Part shown: positions 14,301 through 21,620 of the stretch, one piece after another
Layout of the letters: each line of letters begins with the position of its first letter
Numbering within the stretch: the first letter of the stretch is position 1
Source of the DNA: an uncultured Alphaproteobacteria bacterium
GTDB lineage: Bacteria > Pseudomonadota > Alphaproteobacteria > RF32 > CAG-239
Assembly (NCBI GenBank): GCA_934271195.1
Contig: CAKQRB010000035.1
Span: forward strand, 1 to 34,183
DNA: 34,183 bases
Direction of reading: 5' to 3'
Translations under genes and position numbers: made by a program
Notes under the pieces: model-generated
Seen by the model: only the letters and a program-made list of their open reading frames with translations
Databases searched by the model: none
What the model was told of the DNA's origin: nothing

Positions 14301-14446
14301 AGAAAAATCAAAAATTGAAAGATAAACTTTCTGAATTTAATAACATGGTAGATAATATTAATTATAAAAAGCACTTTATTTGGCTTTTGGGGATGTTTTT
14401 ATTCAGTCTTCTGCTTTGGGGTAATATCATTTTGGGGCTAATCTAA
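14297..14446 (+). CDS. Tiny membrane protein, type III-like without the shared leader
   Basis: The 49-residue product MKKNQKLKDKLSEFNNMVDN continues INYKKHFIWLLGMFLFSLLL, so it keeps the NYKKHF motif and C-terminal helix of type III but has another N-terminus. Both ends overlap neighbours (ATGA upstream, TAATG downstream), so it is part of a tightly coupled string. Confidence 0.5.
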   Translation: MKKNQKLKDKLSEFNNMVDNINYKKHFIWLLGMFLFSLLLWGNIILGLI

Positions 14447-14574
14447 TGAAACATAAGTATTTTCAGTTTTCTATTTTAGTTGTTTTATATGCAACAATAG
14501 TACCGATGTTTCTTATCTCTATGTTTGTTTTAGGAGGAATATGGTTTGGTTTATTGCTCAAAATGATTTCTTAA
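14446..14574 (+). CDS. Tiny membrane protein, type IV (third copy)
   Basis: The 42-residue product MKHKYFQFSILVVLYATIVP is almost wholly hydrophobic with one or two helices. It overlaps the upstream stop by one base (TAATG). The downstream type I gene begins ten bases after its stop. Confidence 0.5.
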   Translation: MKHKYFQFSILVVLYATIVPMFLISMFVLGGIWFGLLLKMIS

Positions 14575-14584
14575 GGGAAAGAGA

Positions 14585-14875
14585 ATGAAAGAACGAATAA
14601 AAAATTTCATCAGGGTTTACGCTGCATGGGTTGCAATTGTGCCCTTGTCGGTAGTTGGTGAAATGTTAGGCTTTGCTGGAGGTCATGTCCCATATGCTTT
14701 CATAGTACTACAGATTGTTTTATTTATTTTAGCGATTCTGGCTTTCTTTAATATCACGTTAGGTATTCCTTACCGCAAGATAATACAATATGCTCTGTAT
14801 ATAGATTGGATTTTGTTTTTTATTGCCTTGGTTATTAGATTGCTAATAATCACATTACTTATGAGAGGAATGTAA
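14585..14875 (+). CDS. Tiny membrane protein, type I (second copy)
   Basis: The 96-residue product starts MKERIKNFIRVYAAWVAIVP and has three membrane segments. It is a paralogue of the gene at 12870, sharing the first ten residues nearly exactly and the FFNITLGIPYRKI region. Ribosome site GGGAAAGAGA. It restarts the I-II-III-IV order of the array. Confidence 0.65.
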   Translation: MKERIKNFIRVYAAWVAIVPLSVVGEMLGFAGGHVPYAFIVLQIVLFILAILAFFNITLGIPYRKIIQYALYIDWILFFIALVIRLLIITLLMRGM

Positions 14876-14876
14876 A

Positions 14877-15152
14877 ATGATAAAACAATTTTTTCATCAA
14901 CTGGCAATGTTGTTAACAATGATCGTCCCTGTTTTTTTTATGGGAATAATAGGTGTTCAAAAAGAAAATTTATTTTTGAATTGGCTTTGTATAATTTTAT
15001 TATTTTTTCTGGTAGGGTGTTTTTTATGTATTTTGTTCGGGAAAAAACTGTCGCTCTTAAAACAAGAAAATATAGAAATTGCATTATTTCTGACATACAT
15101 TGAACTTTTTATATTGGTATTTCTTTTTGCTGATAATGTTAAGGATATTTGA
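14877..15152 (+). CDS. Tiny membrane protein, type II (second copy)
   Basis: The 91-residue product MIKQFFHQLAMLLTMIVPVF has three membrane segments and the C-terminal LLKQENIEIALFLTYIELFI seen also at 13176. It starts two bases after the type I stop, and the next type III start is five bases after its own stop. Function unknown. Confidence 0.6.
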   Translation: MIKQFFHQLAMLLTMIVPVFFMGIIGVQKENLFLNWLCIILLFFLVGCFLCILFGKKLSLLKQENIEIALFLTYIELFILVFLFADNVKDI

Positions 15153-15156
15153 TAAT

Positions 15157-15513
15157 ATGAGAAAAACAAAAAAAGAACAAATAGATATCCCCCAGTAAAC
15201 TGGGGGTTCTATAGCAGCAACAAACCTAACGGTTTGACCACGCTCGTTGGCGTGGAGCGGTGTTGTTCCAACACCTTGGCATTCAACCCCCATTAAAATG
15301 GGGGTAGTCTGTAAGGCATTAAAACAACTTGAAGAATCTAGTATTAAAAATACAGATTCTTCAAGTTTACTTATTAAATTTTTTGATAAAATAAAAGCAA
15401 TAAATTATTTTCGTCATTGGAAATATATTATTAGAATATTGCTATTAAGTATTCTTTTATTTGGTTATATTTATTGTATAACTTTTTGCACCGTTATAAA
15501 GACAGAATTATAA
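15157..15513 (+). pseudogene. Type III tiny membrane gene split by a palindromic mini-element
   Basis: ATG 15157 begins MRKTKKEQ as in the two other copies, but a palindrome-rich insert (about 15189-15304) brings a stop a few codons later. After the insert the type III body resumes: KALKQLEESSIKNTDSSSLL, NYFRHWKYIIRILLLSILLF, ending at 15513. Removing the insert would restore a gene of about 75 codons. The downstream type IV gene is intact. Confidence 0.65.
15189..15304. mobile_element. Palindrome-associated mini-element (IS200/IS605-like MITE candidate)
   Basis: About 116 bases contain five hairpins in a row: CCCCCA-GTAAAC-TGGGGG (15189-15206), CAAACC/GGTTTG (15221-15236), CCACGC/GCGTGG (15238-15255), GGTGTT/AACACC (15259-15275), CCCCCA-TTAAAA-TGGGGG (15287-15304). 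The first and last are near-identical end hairpins. Subterminal hairpins without inverted-repeat ends or target duplication are typical of IS200/IS605-derived mini-elements. It is GC-richer than its surroundings and interrupts a gene whose intact paralogues lack it. Confidence 0.6.
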
Positions 15514-15529
15514 TAAAAGGGGATGATCT

Positions 15530-15649
15530 TTGAATAAGTTTTTAGTTTATTTAAATTTTACATTAATAATCATTGGATATATATTTTCTTTAAGTCTATT
15601 TTTTTATATGTTATATTGGACAATTATTTTTACTGTAAATCTTTTTTGA
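15530..15649 (+). CDS. Tiny membrane protein, type IV (fourth copy)
   Basis: The 39-residue product begins at TTG 15530, preceded by AAAAGGGGATGA. It reads MNKFLVYLNFTLIIIGYIFS and is almost entirely hydrophobic. It closes the array after the broken type III gene. The unusual start codon and small size make the call tentative; its place in the repeating order supports it. Confidence 0.4.
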   Translation: MNKFLVYLNFTLIIIGYIFSLSLFFYMLYWTIIFTVNLF

Positions 15650-15713
15650 AAGTGCCGGTTAAATTTTTATAAAAAACAAATTATCAGTAAAATTTAACTA
15701 AAGAAAATAGCTT

Positions 15714-15737
15714 ACGCCGTAATATCGGCGTTTTTTT
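15714..15737 (+). terminator. Terminator after membrane-protein array
   Basis: ACGCCG (15714-15719) pairs with CGGCGT (15726-15731), followed by seven T. Confidence 0.8.
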
Positions 15738-15744
15738 ATGTGCC

Positions 15745-15781
15745 GAACATCTGCTCACGTCTGAACAGGTGTTCTTTTTTT
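15745..15781 (+). terminator. Second terminator before head-tail adaptor gene
   Basis: GAACATCTG (15745-15753) pairs with CAGGTGTTC (15766-15774), one G-T pair, then a T-run. Confidence 0.75.
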
Positions 15782-15809
15782 ATTTAATAACAACATTAAA
15801 GGAGAAAAC

Positions 15810-16523
15810 ATGAAGAACATACTTGAAATCTGCCGTGAGGCGGCAAGTCTTGTTGCGGCTCAAAAACCGGAAGACTTGTTTAATGAAGATTCCCAGCAGG
15901 AGGCCGTGTTTTTAAGTGTTGCCAAAGACACTTTGGACAGTCTTTTGCGTTACGGCGACTGGCAGGAACTCACCAAAGAGGGCGTTTTGCGCACTTCAGG
16001 CCGCCGCAGTTCCTACATCATCAAACAGTTCTGTCCCGATTTTTATTCTATTCTGAATAATACCGTATACATCAAAGACAGCGCGGAAGAAGTTATCGGC
16101 GCTATCACCCCGCAGGATTGGATGCGCGAAAAATATTTCAACTGTCCCGCTGTCGGCCTGAAGTTCAAAATCCAAAATGGTATGCTGAAGTTTCTTACCC
16201 CACCGCCGGACGGGATTAAGATTGTTTTCCAGTACCGCTCGTCCAACATCGTTTTTGATGCGGCAAACGGCTACGAGGAAAAGCCAGAACTGACCAAAAA
16301 TACTGATGTGCCGATTTTTGACGAGTTTTTGGTGAAAAAAGGCATCGTCTGGCGCTGGAACCGCCGCAATGGCATGCCTTATGAAGAAGAATATAACGAA
16401 TACGAGCGCGAGGTCAAAGCCAAATTCGGCAGTGGACTGGCCACTCGGGATATTAACCTTGCCGGATCTCCTTTCTGTCCGGCCGAAGACGGAGTGATAA
16501 TCAATGCAGCAAAGAACAGCTAA
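15810..16523 (+). CDS. Head-tail adaptor protein, P22 gp4-like
   Basis: The 237-residue product begins MKNILEICREAASLVAAQKP and has DTLDSLLRYGDWQELTKEGV, a pattern typical of podoviral adaptor (tail accessory) proteins that bind the portal and start the tail. The later IIKQFCPDFYSILNNTVYI and NGMLKFLTPPPDGIKIVFQY also fit that group. It follows two terminators and AAAGGAGAA, and overlaps the following tail gene by 20 bases. Assignment is from pattern and gene order. Confidence 0.65.
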   Translation: MKNILEICREAASLVAAQKPEDLFNEDSQQEAVFLSVAKDTLDSLLRYGDWQELTKEGVLRTSGRRSSYIIKQFCPDFYSILNNTVYIKDSAEEVIGAITPQDWMREKYFNCPAVGLKFKIQNGMLKFLTPPPDGIKIVFQYRSSNIVFDAANGYEEKPELTKNTDVPIFDEFLVKKGIVWRWNRRNGMPYEEEYNEYEREVKAKFGSGLATRDINLAGSPFCPAEDGVIINAAKNS

Positions 16524-18057
16524 CCGCAGCGCCAAATCGATCAATTACACGCTTCCCAGCCCGATTGGCGGTTTAAACGTCCGCGACAGTCTGGATTTGA
16601 TGAATGAAACCGATGCGATTGTAATGGACAATTACCTTCCGCAAGATACAAAAGTCGCCTTGCGCCGCGGCTATGTCCGTTATGCGGAACTAGAGGGAAA
16701 AGTTCGGACTTTGGCAGAATATAAGCTGCCTGATGAAAATCGTTTTTTGGCTTTTGCCGGTTCTACGGTCTATAATATTTCTTCTAAAGCTTCCATAAAG
16801 GATTATAAAAAAAATTTTGGCGAGGGGCGTTGGCAGTATTGCCAGTTTAAAAACCGGCTGTTACTGGTAAACGGCTATGACAAGCCTCAGGCTTTTTATG
16901 TGGATGATAATGGTGATGAACATTTTGACGAGGCCGAATTTACGGGAACAAACCTGTTGCCGCAGCGGTTGATTAATGTCTGCGCGTCACATCAACGCCT
17001 TTTCTTTGTTGAAAAAGGTTCGCTAAACGTCTGGTATTCCGAGGGTGTGGGCGAAGTACAAGGTACTCTGGTAAAGTTTGACCTCTCCACAATCTTTCGT
17101 GATGGCGGTGAACTGATGGTCGTAGCTTCTTGGACACAGGACGGCGGACAGGGAATTGACGACCTGACGGTATTCATCACTTCGGAAGGTGAGGTTGCTG
17201 TATACAGAGGATCAGACCCTGGCGATGCCGGAGATTGGGAGCTTAAAGGCGTTTTTCGGATGAGCCGGCCTATAGGATATCGCTGCGTTTTACCCTATCA
17301 GGGAGATGTTGTTGTTATCTCGGAAGACGGCTACATTCCATTGTCTAAAGCTTTGCCGCTGGAACAAGCCAACTCATCCCAGATTGCTTTTTCGGATAAA
17401 ATTCGCGGCTTGGTGCTGGACAGGACACGAAACAACAAAAGCAAGGAAGGCTGGCAGGGAATTATTTATGGTCGCGGCGGCTATGCTTTGTTTAATGTTC
17501 CGGTCAACCAGCAGTTTGAGCAGCATGTGATTAATACCAATACCGGCGCTTGGTGCCGTTTTACCAATATTCGTGCTTTATGTTGGGGCTTGTTTCAGGG
17601 GCGTCTGTATTTTGGAGCGGAAGACGGCGTTTGCCTGTTTGATGAGGGCTACTCGGATAATAAGGTGCATATCTGCGGCAAAATTGCTCAGGCTTATTCC
17701 AACCTAGGCAGCGGAAATTTGAAAAAGATTCAAATGATTAACCCGCGCACCAAGTCAAGCACCAAATATGCGTTGGTCGTATATGTCAATGTGGATTTTG
17801 ATGATAAGGACAAGGCTTATGCCGAGAATATCGGCTATTCCGGCATGACCAAGTGGAACAGTGCAAGCTGGAGCAGTCTGGATAATCCGATCGGAACCAA
17901 ATGGGCAACGCTGAAAGGCAAAATCCGCAGCCAGTGGATCGGCTGCTCGGCTACCGGTTTTAAGGCTAGTCTGGTGTTCCAGACCAAAACCAGAGGAAAC
18001 CTGATTGAATGGTACGATACCGGATTCCGCTATGAAGCCGGCAGCGGTATTCTCTGA
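16504..18057 (+). CDS. Tail hub/stabilisation protein, P22 gp10-like
   Basis: The 517-residue protein opens SPIGGLNVRDSLDLMNETDA, the usual start of podoviral packaged-DNA stabilisation or tail-hub proteins, followed by AIVMDNYLPQDTKVALRRGY. The body consists of repeated beta strands with WYSEGVGEVQ, DDLTVFITSEGEVAVYRGSD and YRCVLPYQGDVVVISEDG, consistent with a propeller-like fold. It would bind the adaptor ring and carry fibres. Its start overlaps the adaptor end, so the pair is co-translated. The length is close to P22 gp10 (472). Confidence 0.7.
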   Translation: MQQRTANRSAKSINYTLPSPIGGLNVRDSLDLMNETDAIVMDNYLPQDTKVALRRGYVRYAELEGKVRTLAEYKLPDENRFLAFAGSTVYNISSKASIKDYKKNFGEGRWQYCQFKNRLLLVNGYDKPQAFYVDDNGDEHFDEAEFTGTNLLPQRLINVCASHQRLFFVEKGSLNVWYSEGVGEVQGTLVKFDLSTIFRDGGELMVVASWTQDGGQGIDDLTVFITSEGEVAVYRGSDPGDAGDWELKGVFRMSRPIGYRCVLPYQGDVVVISEDGYIPLSKALPLEQANSSQIAFSDKIRGLVLDRTRNNKSKEGWQGIIYGRGGYALFNVPVNQQFEQHVINTNTGAWCRFTNIRALCWGLFQGRLYFGAEDGVCLFDEGYSDNKVHICGKIAQAYSNLGSGNLKKIQMINPRTKSSTKYALVVYVNVDFDDKDKAYAENIGYSGMTKWNSASWSSLDNPIGTKWATLKGKIRSQWIGCSATGFKASLVFQTKTRGNLIEWYDTGFRYEAGSGIL

Positions 18058-18069
18058 AGAGGAGGAAAC

Positions 18070-18489
18070 ATGGAAACTCAAATCATACCTGACAGTAACG
18101 GAGCAATAAAAGACTGGGTCTGCGCGGGTCTAAATGAAAATACGGATTGGTGCGGTGAAAATTATACCTGCGGTTTTGTCCGTGACGGAAAATTAATCGG
18201 CGGGCTGATTTATCATGATTACCGTCTGGATACCGATGTCTGGTGGACAATTTTCAGCACCGACAAACGCTGGTGCACCAAACGGGTCTTGCGCTATATT
18301 TTCAGTATTGCTTTTGGAGCTTTGCAGTGCCGTCGTATCAGCCTGATAGTTAGCTCTCATAATCAAACATGTTTAAATTTTGTGCGTAAATTAGGTTTTA
18401 AGGAGGAGGGGCGGTTGCGTGCTTATCGGGATGATGGCTCCGATGGTATCATCTTCGGCATGCTCAAATCCGAATGCCGTTATCTGTAA
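18070..18489 (+). CDS. GNAT-family acetyltransferase-like protein
   Basis: The 139-residue protein has the GNAT outline: RDGKLIGGLIYHDY (strand), DTDVWWTIFSTDKRWCTKRV (acetyl-CoA binding area, though the classic RxxGxG loop is replaced by RWCTKRV), FGALQCRRISLIVSSHNQTC, and FVRKLGFKEEGRLR, a strong family signature. GNAT genes often lie beside tail genes of podoviruses, where the substrate is unknown. Ribosome site GAGGAGGAAA is excellent. The altered phosphate-binding loop raises the possibility of a structural rather than enzymatic role. Confidence 0.7.
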   Translation: METQIIPDSNGAIKDWVCAGLNENTDWCGENYTCGFVRDGKLIGGLIYHDYRLDTDVWWTIFSTDKRWCTKRVLRYIFSIAFGALQCRRISLIVSSHNQTCLNFVRKLGFKEEGRLRAYRDDGSDGIIFGMLKSECRYL

Positions 18490-18502
18490 AAACATAATAC
18501 AT

Positions 18503-18531
18503 AAGAGGAGAGCCGAAGCTTTCCTCTTATT
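18503..18531 (+). terminator. Terminator after GNAT gene
   Basis: AAGAGGAGAGC and GCTTTCCTCTT pair around loop CGAA, with T-rich sequence after. A related hairpin (GAGGAAAGA / TCTTTCCTC, then T7) precedes the tail gene at about 19785-19817. Confidence 0.7.
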
Positions 18532-18613
18532 TATGCCGGAAATCCGTCACCTTAACATTAACTTTATATAATAACAGGAGAATATAATGAGTAAAAGTAT
18601 TGGAAAGCAGCTC
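18531..18613 (+). repeat. Duplicated 5' region of the S74-type tail gene (copy heading the cargo gene)
   Basis: This ~83-base block matches 19815-19897 with about five differences. It holds the end of the terminator, TATAAT (18567-18572), the ribosome site CAGGAG, ATG and the codons for MSKSIGK. The cargo gene has thus captured or duplicated the expression signals and first codons of the downstream tail gene. Confidence 0.85.
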
Positions 18614-19111
18614 AGAGGTGACTATGCGCCAATGCCGATTGAGAACAATTTTAACAAAAATCGTCGGGTAAATTATTCTGAATTGTTCGGGAAAAATGAA
18701 CAGTCTTACATTGAACCGACACCAACTTGGGGACAGTCATTATATCAAGAACGAAATATGTCATATCTGCCAACATACGATTATGATAGCAATTATTCTT
18801 CATTGAATGTACCGGAAGATTTACAACAAACGGATGATTGGAAACATAAATGGAAATATACAAAAAATTTTGTAAATGATTTTAAATCAGGATGGAATGA
18901 AGGAATTGATATAGGGGTTGAAAATATAGTTAATACGGCATCAGGAGGTAAATATGCTGAATTAAATCAGGAATTCGGAGGAAATTATTTGTCCCGAAAA
19001 AATAAATATTATGAAAATGCTAAATTAGCAGGTACATATGAAACAGCAAAGAAGCTTGATTTGTACCAAGATACAATAACAATGCTTTTAGCTTTAAGAG
19101 GACTTCTTTAA
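18587..19111 (+). CDS. Cargo protein with borrowed tail-protein N-terminus
   Basis: The 174-residue product begins MSKSIGKQLRG, the same start as the tail protein at 19871. The remainder is unrelated, AT-rich and unrecognised: YELFGK-like polar region, three aromatic/Asn-rich stretches (NMSYLPTYDYDSNYSSLNVP), then helices (WKYTKNFVNDFKSGWNEGID, YYENAKLAGTYETAKKLDLY) and a short hydrophobic end TITMLLALRGLL. The borrowed leader could direct the protein into the virion or tail. Two small membrane-protein genes with a separate promoter follow. The arrangement parallels the other islands and suggests an effector, but no toxin family is identified. Confidence 0.55.
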   Translation: MSKSIGKQLRGDYAPMPIENNFNKNRRVNYSELFGKNEQSYIEPTPTWGQSLYQERNMSYLPTYDYDSNYSSLNVPEDLQQTDDWKHKWKYTKNFVNDFKSGWNEGIDIGVENIVNTASGGKYAELNQEFGGNYLSRKNKYYENAKLAGTYETAKKLDLYQDTITMLLALRGLL

Positions 19112-19120
19112 GTAAAAAAA

Positions 19121-19149
19121 TAGCAGAAAAGTTATAAACTTTTCTGCTA
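19121..19149. terminator. Hairpin terminator after cargo gene
   Basis: A 13-bp perfect stem (TAGCAGAAAAGTT at 19121-19133, complement at 19137-19149). An A-run precedes it and no T-run follows, so it may act mostly on minus-strand transcripts or as an RNA-stabilising end. Confidence 0.5.
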
Positions 19150-19156
19150 TAACTAT

Positions 19157-19185
19157 TTGACAGGACAAAGTAAATAAAGTAGTAT
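19157..19185 (+). promoter_or_regulatory. Sigma-70 promoter for the two small membrane genes
   Basis: TTGACA (19157-19162), 17-base spacer, TAGTAT (19180-19185), with TATAAA three bases further on. It lies immediately after the cargo terminator, giving the small genes expression independent of the late operon. Confidence 0.7.
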
Positions 19186-19211
19186 AAAATACAACAAAAA
19201 AGAGAGGTGTA

Positions 19212-19487
19212 ATGCCAGCAATAATACAGTGGGCACTGGCTGTTGTAATTCTGACGAAAATATACAGCACCATTGCAAAGTCATTAAAGTGTAAAAATTT
19301 TGAAGTCTGGGTGAATATTCTTTCCTTATTAAGTTTGGGGATTTTAGGCAGTTGGCAGGATAATGATATTGAGGTAGGTTTCCTGACCGGAGTTGTTTAT
19401 GCTGCATTGCCGCAATTGTATGTGTTTGCAAAAATGATGTCAGCAGGAAAAGAAAAAGGAGAGAATAAAGATGATGCAAATGTATAA
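19212..19487 (+). CDS. Small membrane protein, candidate partner of the cargo protein
   Basis: The 91-residue product begins MPAIIQWALAVVILTKIYST and has about three membrane segments and a Lys/Glu-rich tail (KEKGENKDDANV). The start follows GAGAGGTG. It overlaps the next gene by 17 bases. Its own promoter and its position after the cargo gene suit an immunity role; holin is an alternative, although the lysis genes are elsewhere (24012-24739). Confidence 0.6.
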   Translation: MPAIIQWALAVVILTKIYSTIAKSLKCKNFEVWVNILSLLSLGILGSWQDNDIEVGFLTGVVYAALPQLYVFAKMMSAGKEKGENKDDANV

Positions 19488-19761
19488 TGAACTGCTGCCG
19501 AATGTAAATGTATTATATTTTTGGCTTGCTGTTGTCATTATGTCAATGATGTTGCAGACAGTTTTTGAATACTACCTTTCTGCCACGGTTATAAAGTCAA
19601 AATTACTGACTATTCTGACAGCGCCGTTTATTACCGTTTATATTTATGAACCTGAATTGCAAGCTCTTCCGAACAGCTTGGAAATAATGTTCGGAATCTT
19701 TTTTGTCATAACACTGTTGATCGGAAAAGTAACGATTTTCAACGATAAAGAAATAGAATAG
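19471..19761 (+). CDS. Small membrane protein overlapping the previous one
   Basis: The 96-residue product begins MMQMYNELLPNVNVLYFWLA, with hydrophobic segments at about 15-35, 43-60 and 70-87. The initiation region (AAAGGAGAG upstream) lies within the preceding gene, so the pair is co-translated. The next ATG two codons on is equally possible as start. No family recognised. Confidence 0.6.
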   Translation: MMQMYNELLPNVNVLYFWLAVVIMSMMLQTVFEYYLSATVIKSKLLTILTAPFITVYIYEPELQALPNSLEIMFGIFFVITLLIGKVTIFNDKEIE

Positions 19762-19814
19762 CAGTCACCTATGCCAGATTTTATGGAGGAAAGATAAAAG
19801 TCTTTCCTCTTTTT

Positions 19815-19897
19815 TTATGCCGGAAATCCGGCACCTTAATATTAACTTTATATAATAACAGGAGAATATAATGAGTAAAAGTATTGGAAAACTGCTC
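19815..19897 (+). repeat. 5' region of the S74-type tail gene (probable donor copy)
   Basis: Donor or sister copy of the block at 18531-18613, here in front of a full phage-type gene. Confidence 0.85.
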
Positions 19898-20755
19898 GGC
19901 GGCGGTGGTGCCGGCACGTCAATGTATGGTTCTGAGCGTGATTATCTCAACTATCTGAATAAAAAAGACACGTCTTTGATTGACAATACGCTGAATAATT
20001 TTAATCAGAGCGCTTACAATTTGTCACAGACCTTAAACAATCGTCCGGACTATGTCTATAGCATTGACGGCTCGGACGCTGCGCGGCAAAGAGCAGAGAA
20101 TGCCACATATAATTCATATGTCAGTAAACTCACGCCGCAGTTTGAACAGCAACGGCGTCAGTTGGAGACCCGTCTGCAGAATCAGGGGCTGAGTGTAGGC
20201 AGTGAGGCCTATCAGAATGCCATGAATTCCATGTATCAACAACAGAATGAAGCCTTGAATCAGGCATCTTACAACAGTGTTCTGCAAGGACAGCAGGCTT
20301 TTAGCGGCAGCCTGTCAAATGCCATCAGCGCCGGAAATTTCTCAAATGCCGCCCGACAATATCCGATAAATGAAATCTTGCAGCTGATGTCGCGTTCCAT
20401 GAGCGGCGATGATGTTGCTCTGGCAAAATATCAAACCCGGTTTGGCGCGGATTCTCGCATTGCTCAGAATAAGGCGGCCAATTCCGCCAGTCAGTATGGC
20501 ATCGGCAACCAGTTTTTGAGCAGCGCGGCCGGAGCGGCGGCAACGGCAATGTTTTCTGATGCGAGGGTGAAAGAAAATATTTATCCGGTAGGGCGCTTGG
20601 ATAACGGCTTGACCGTATACCTGTTCAACTATATCGGAGAAAATATCCCGCAAATCGGTCTGATTGCGCAGGAAGTTGCCGAATATCGTCCTGAAGCCGT
20701 TTTGCAGGATGAATACGGCTTGCTGCACGTCAATTATGCTTTGGCTGCGGCGTAA
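19871..20755 (+). CDS. Tail or needle protein with C-terminal S74-like chaperone domain
   Basis: The 294-residue protein has a short N-terminal leader (MSKSIGKLLGGG), a Gln/Asn/Ser-rich helical middle (FEQQRRQLETRLQNQGLSVG, QNEALNQASYNSVLQGQQAF), and an end typical of intramolecular chaperone (peptidase S74) domains: SDARVKENIYPVGRLDNGLT, YLFNYI, QIGLIAQEVAEYRPEAVLQD, VNYALAAA. S74 domains trimerise tail fibres and often cut themselves off. A Ser-Asp pair is present at the usual junction, but the domain is short, so cleavage is uncertain. Its 5' end is duplicated upstream in front of a cargo gene. Confidence 0.75.
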   Translation: MSKSIGKLLGGGGAGTSMYGSERDYLNYLNKKDTSLIDNTLNNFNQSAYNLSQTLNNRPDYVYSIDGSDAARQRAENATYNSYVSKLTPQFEQQRRQLETRLQNQGLSVGSEAYQNAMNSMYQQQNEALNQASYNSVLQGQQAFSGSLSNAISAGNFSNAARQYPINEILQLMSRSMSGDDVALAKYQTRFGADSRIAQNKAANSASQYGIGNQFLSSAAGAAATAMFSDARVKENIYPVGRLDNGLTVYLFNYIGENIPQIGLIAQEVAEYRPEAVLQDEYGLLHVNYALAAA

Positions 20756-20774
20756 ACGTCAATTTTAACATCAG

Positions 20775-20806
20775 CCGCTCCGGTTTAGGCCGGAGTGGTT
20801 TTTTTA
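20775..20806 (+). terminator. Terminator after S74-type tail gene
   Basis: CCGCTCCGG (20775-20783) pairs with CCGGAGTGG (20790-20798), followed by seven T. Confidence 0.85.
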
Positions 20807-20824
20807 TATTGAAGGAGAAAAAAA

Positions 20825-21619
20825 ATGCCTTTTGACAGTGAAGGAAATTTTACCAGAATTCACAGTTGGGAAGACGACAGAGTGAATGACATTGATATTG
20901 TGACAGACCACGCCGACGAGGAAGACGACAACTTTGCCGACGGGCTTTCTCAAACCTATTTGCGTGACGGCCGCGTTGCCATGCGCGGCAATATGGATAT
21001 GGCGAGTTTTCAGATCAAAAATCTTGGTCGAGGCGCTTTGGATGGGGACGCTGTGAATAAAAAACAGGTTGACGATGCCGTCAGCAAGCTTGAAGGAAAG
21101 TTGGATGCCGCGATTAAAAGCGTTTTCAGTCTTGGCGATGTCAAGGCTTCTTTGCAGACAGCCAATCACGGCAGCTGGCTTTTGTGCGACGGACAGGCTG
21201 TCAGCCGTACGGATTATGTAAACTTGTTTGAGCTTATTGGAACAAAATTTGGTGCCGGCGACGGGGTTACGACTTTTAATATTCCGGATTACCGCGGCAA
21301 GTTTTTGCGCGGGCTGGGCGGAGATTCGGCAAAAGATATTTATACCACGCAGGAAGAAGGTTTGCCGAACATTACCGGCTCGGCACAGCTTGCTCAGGCC
21401 AAATGGGATGGCGGACCGGATTCTTATTCCGGCGCATTGAAGATTGATTCCGGCGTCAATAATAAAATTCAGTTCAGTGCCGGCGGCGGTTGGGACGGCA
21501 CCGGCCGTGTACCGGTTTCTTTTGACGCCGCAAGATCATCGGGTGTTTATGGCAAGTCAGCCCACGTGACGCCCATAAACCAAGCGGTAAACTATTTTAT
21601 TAAAGCAAAGGAGGATTGA
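20825..21619 (+). CDS. Tail fibre protein with collar domain
   Basis: The 264-residue protein has an N-terminal attachment part (DGRVAMRGNMDMASFQIKNL, repeat-like strands common in fibre bases), a short coiled coil (KKQVDDAVSKLEGKLDAAIK), then a phage tail collar domain: GSWLLCDGQAVSRTDYVNLF, LIGTKFGAGDGVTTFNIPDY, RGKFLRGLGG. Such domains build receptor-binding knobs or fibre shafts. The C-terminus (HVTPINQAVNYFIKAKED) is the usual end of this family. Ribosome site GAAGGAGAA. The next gene starts two bases after. Confidence 0.8.
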   Translation: MPFDSEGNFTRIHSWEDDRVNDIDIVTDHADEEDDNFADGLSQTYLRDGRVAMRGNMDMASFQIKNLGRGALDGDAVNKKQVDDAVSKLEGKLDAAIKSVFSLGDVKASLQTANHGSWLLCDGQAVSRTDYVNLFELIGTKFGAGDGVTTFNIPDYRGKFLRGLGGDSAKDIYTTQEEGLPNITGSAQLAQAKWDGGPDSYSGALKIDSGVNNKIQFSAGGGWDGTGRVPVSFDAARSSGVYGKSAHVTPINQAVNYFIKAKED

Positions 21620-21620
21620 G

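Noticed and set aside
15189..15304. CRISPR array
   Set aside because: The hairpins differ in sequence and spacing, with no repeated unit or spacers.
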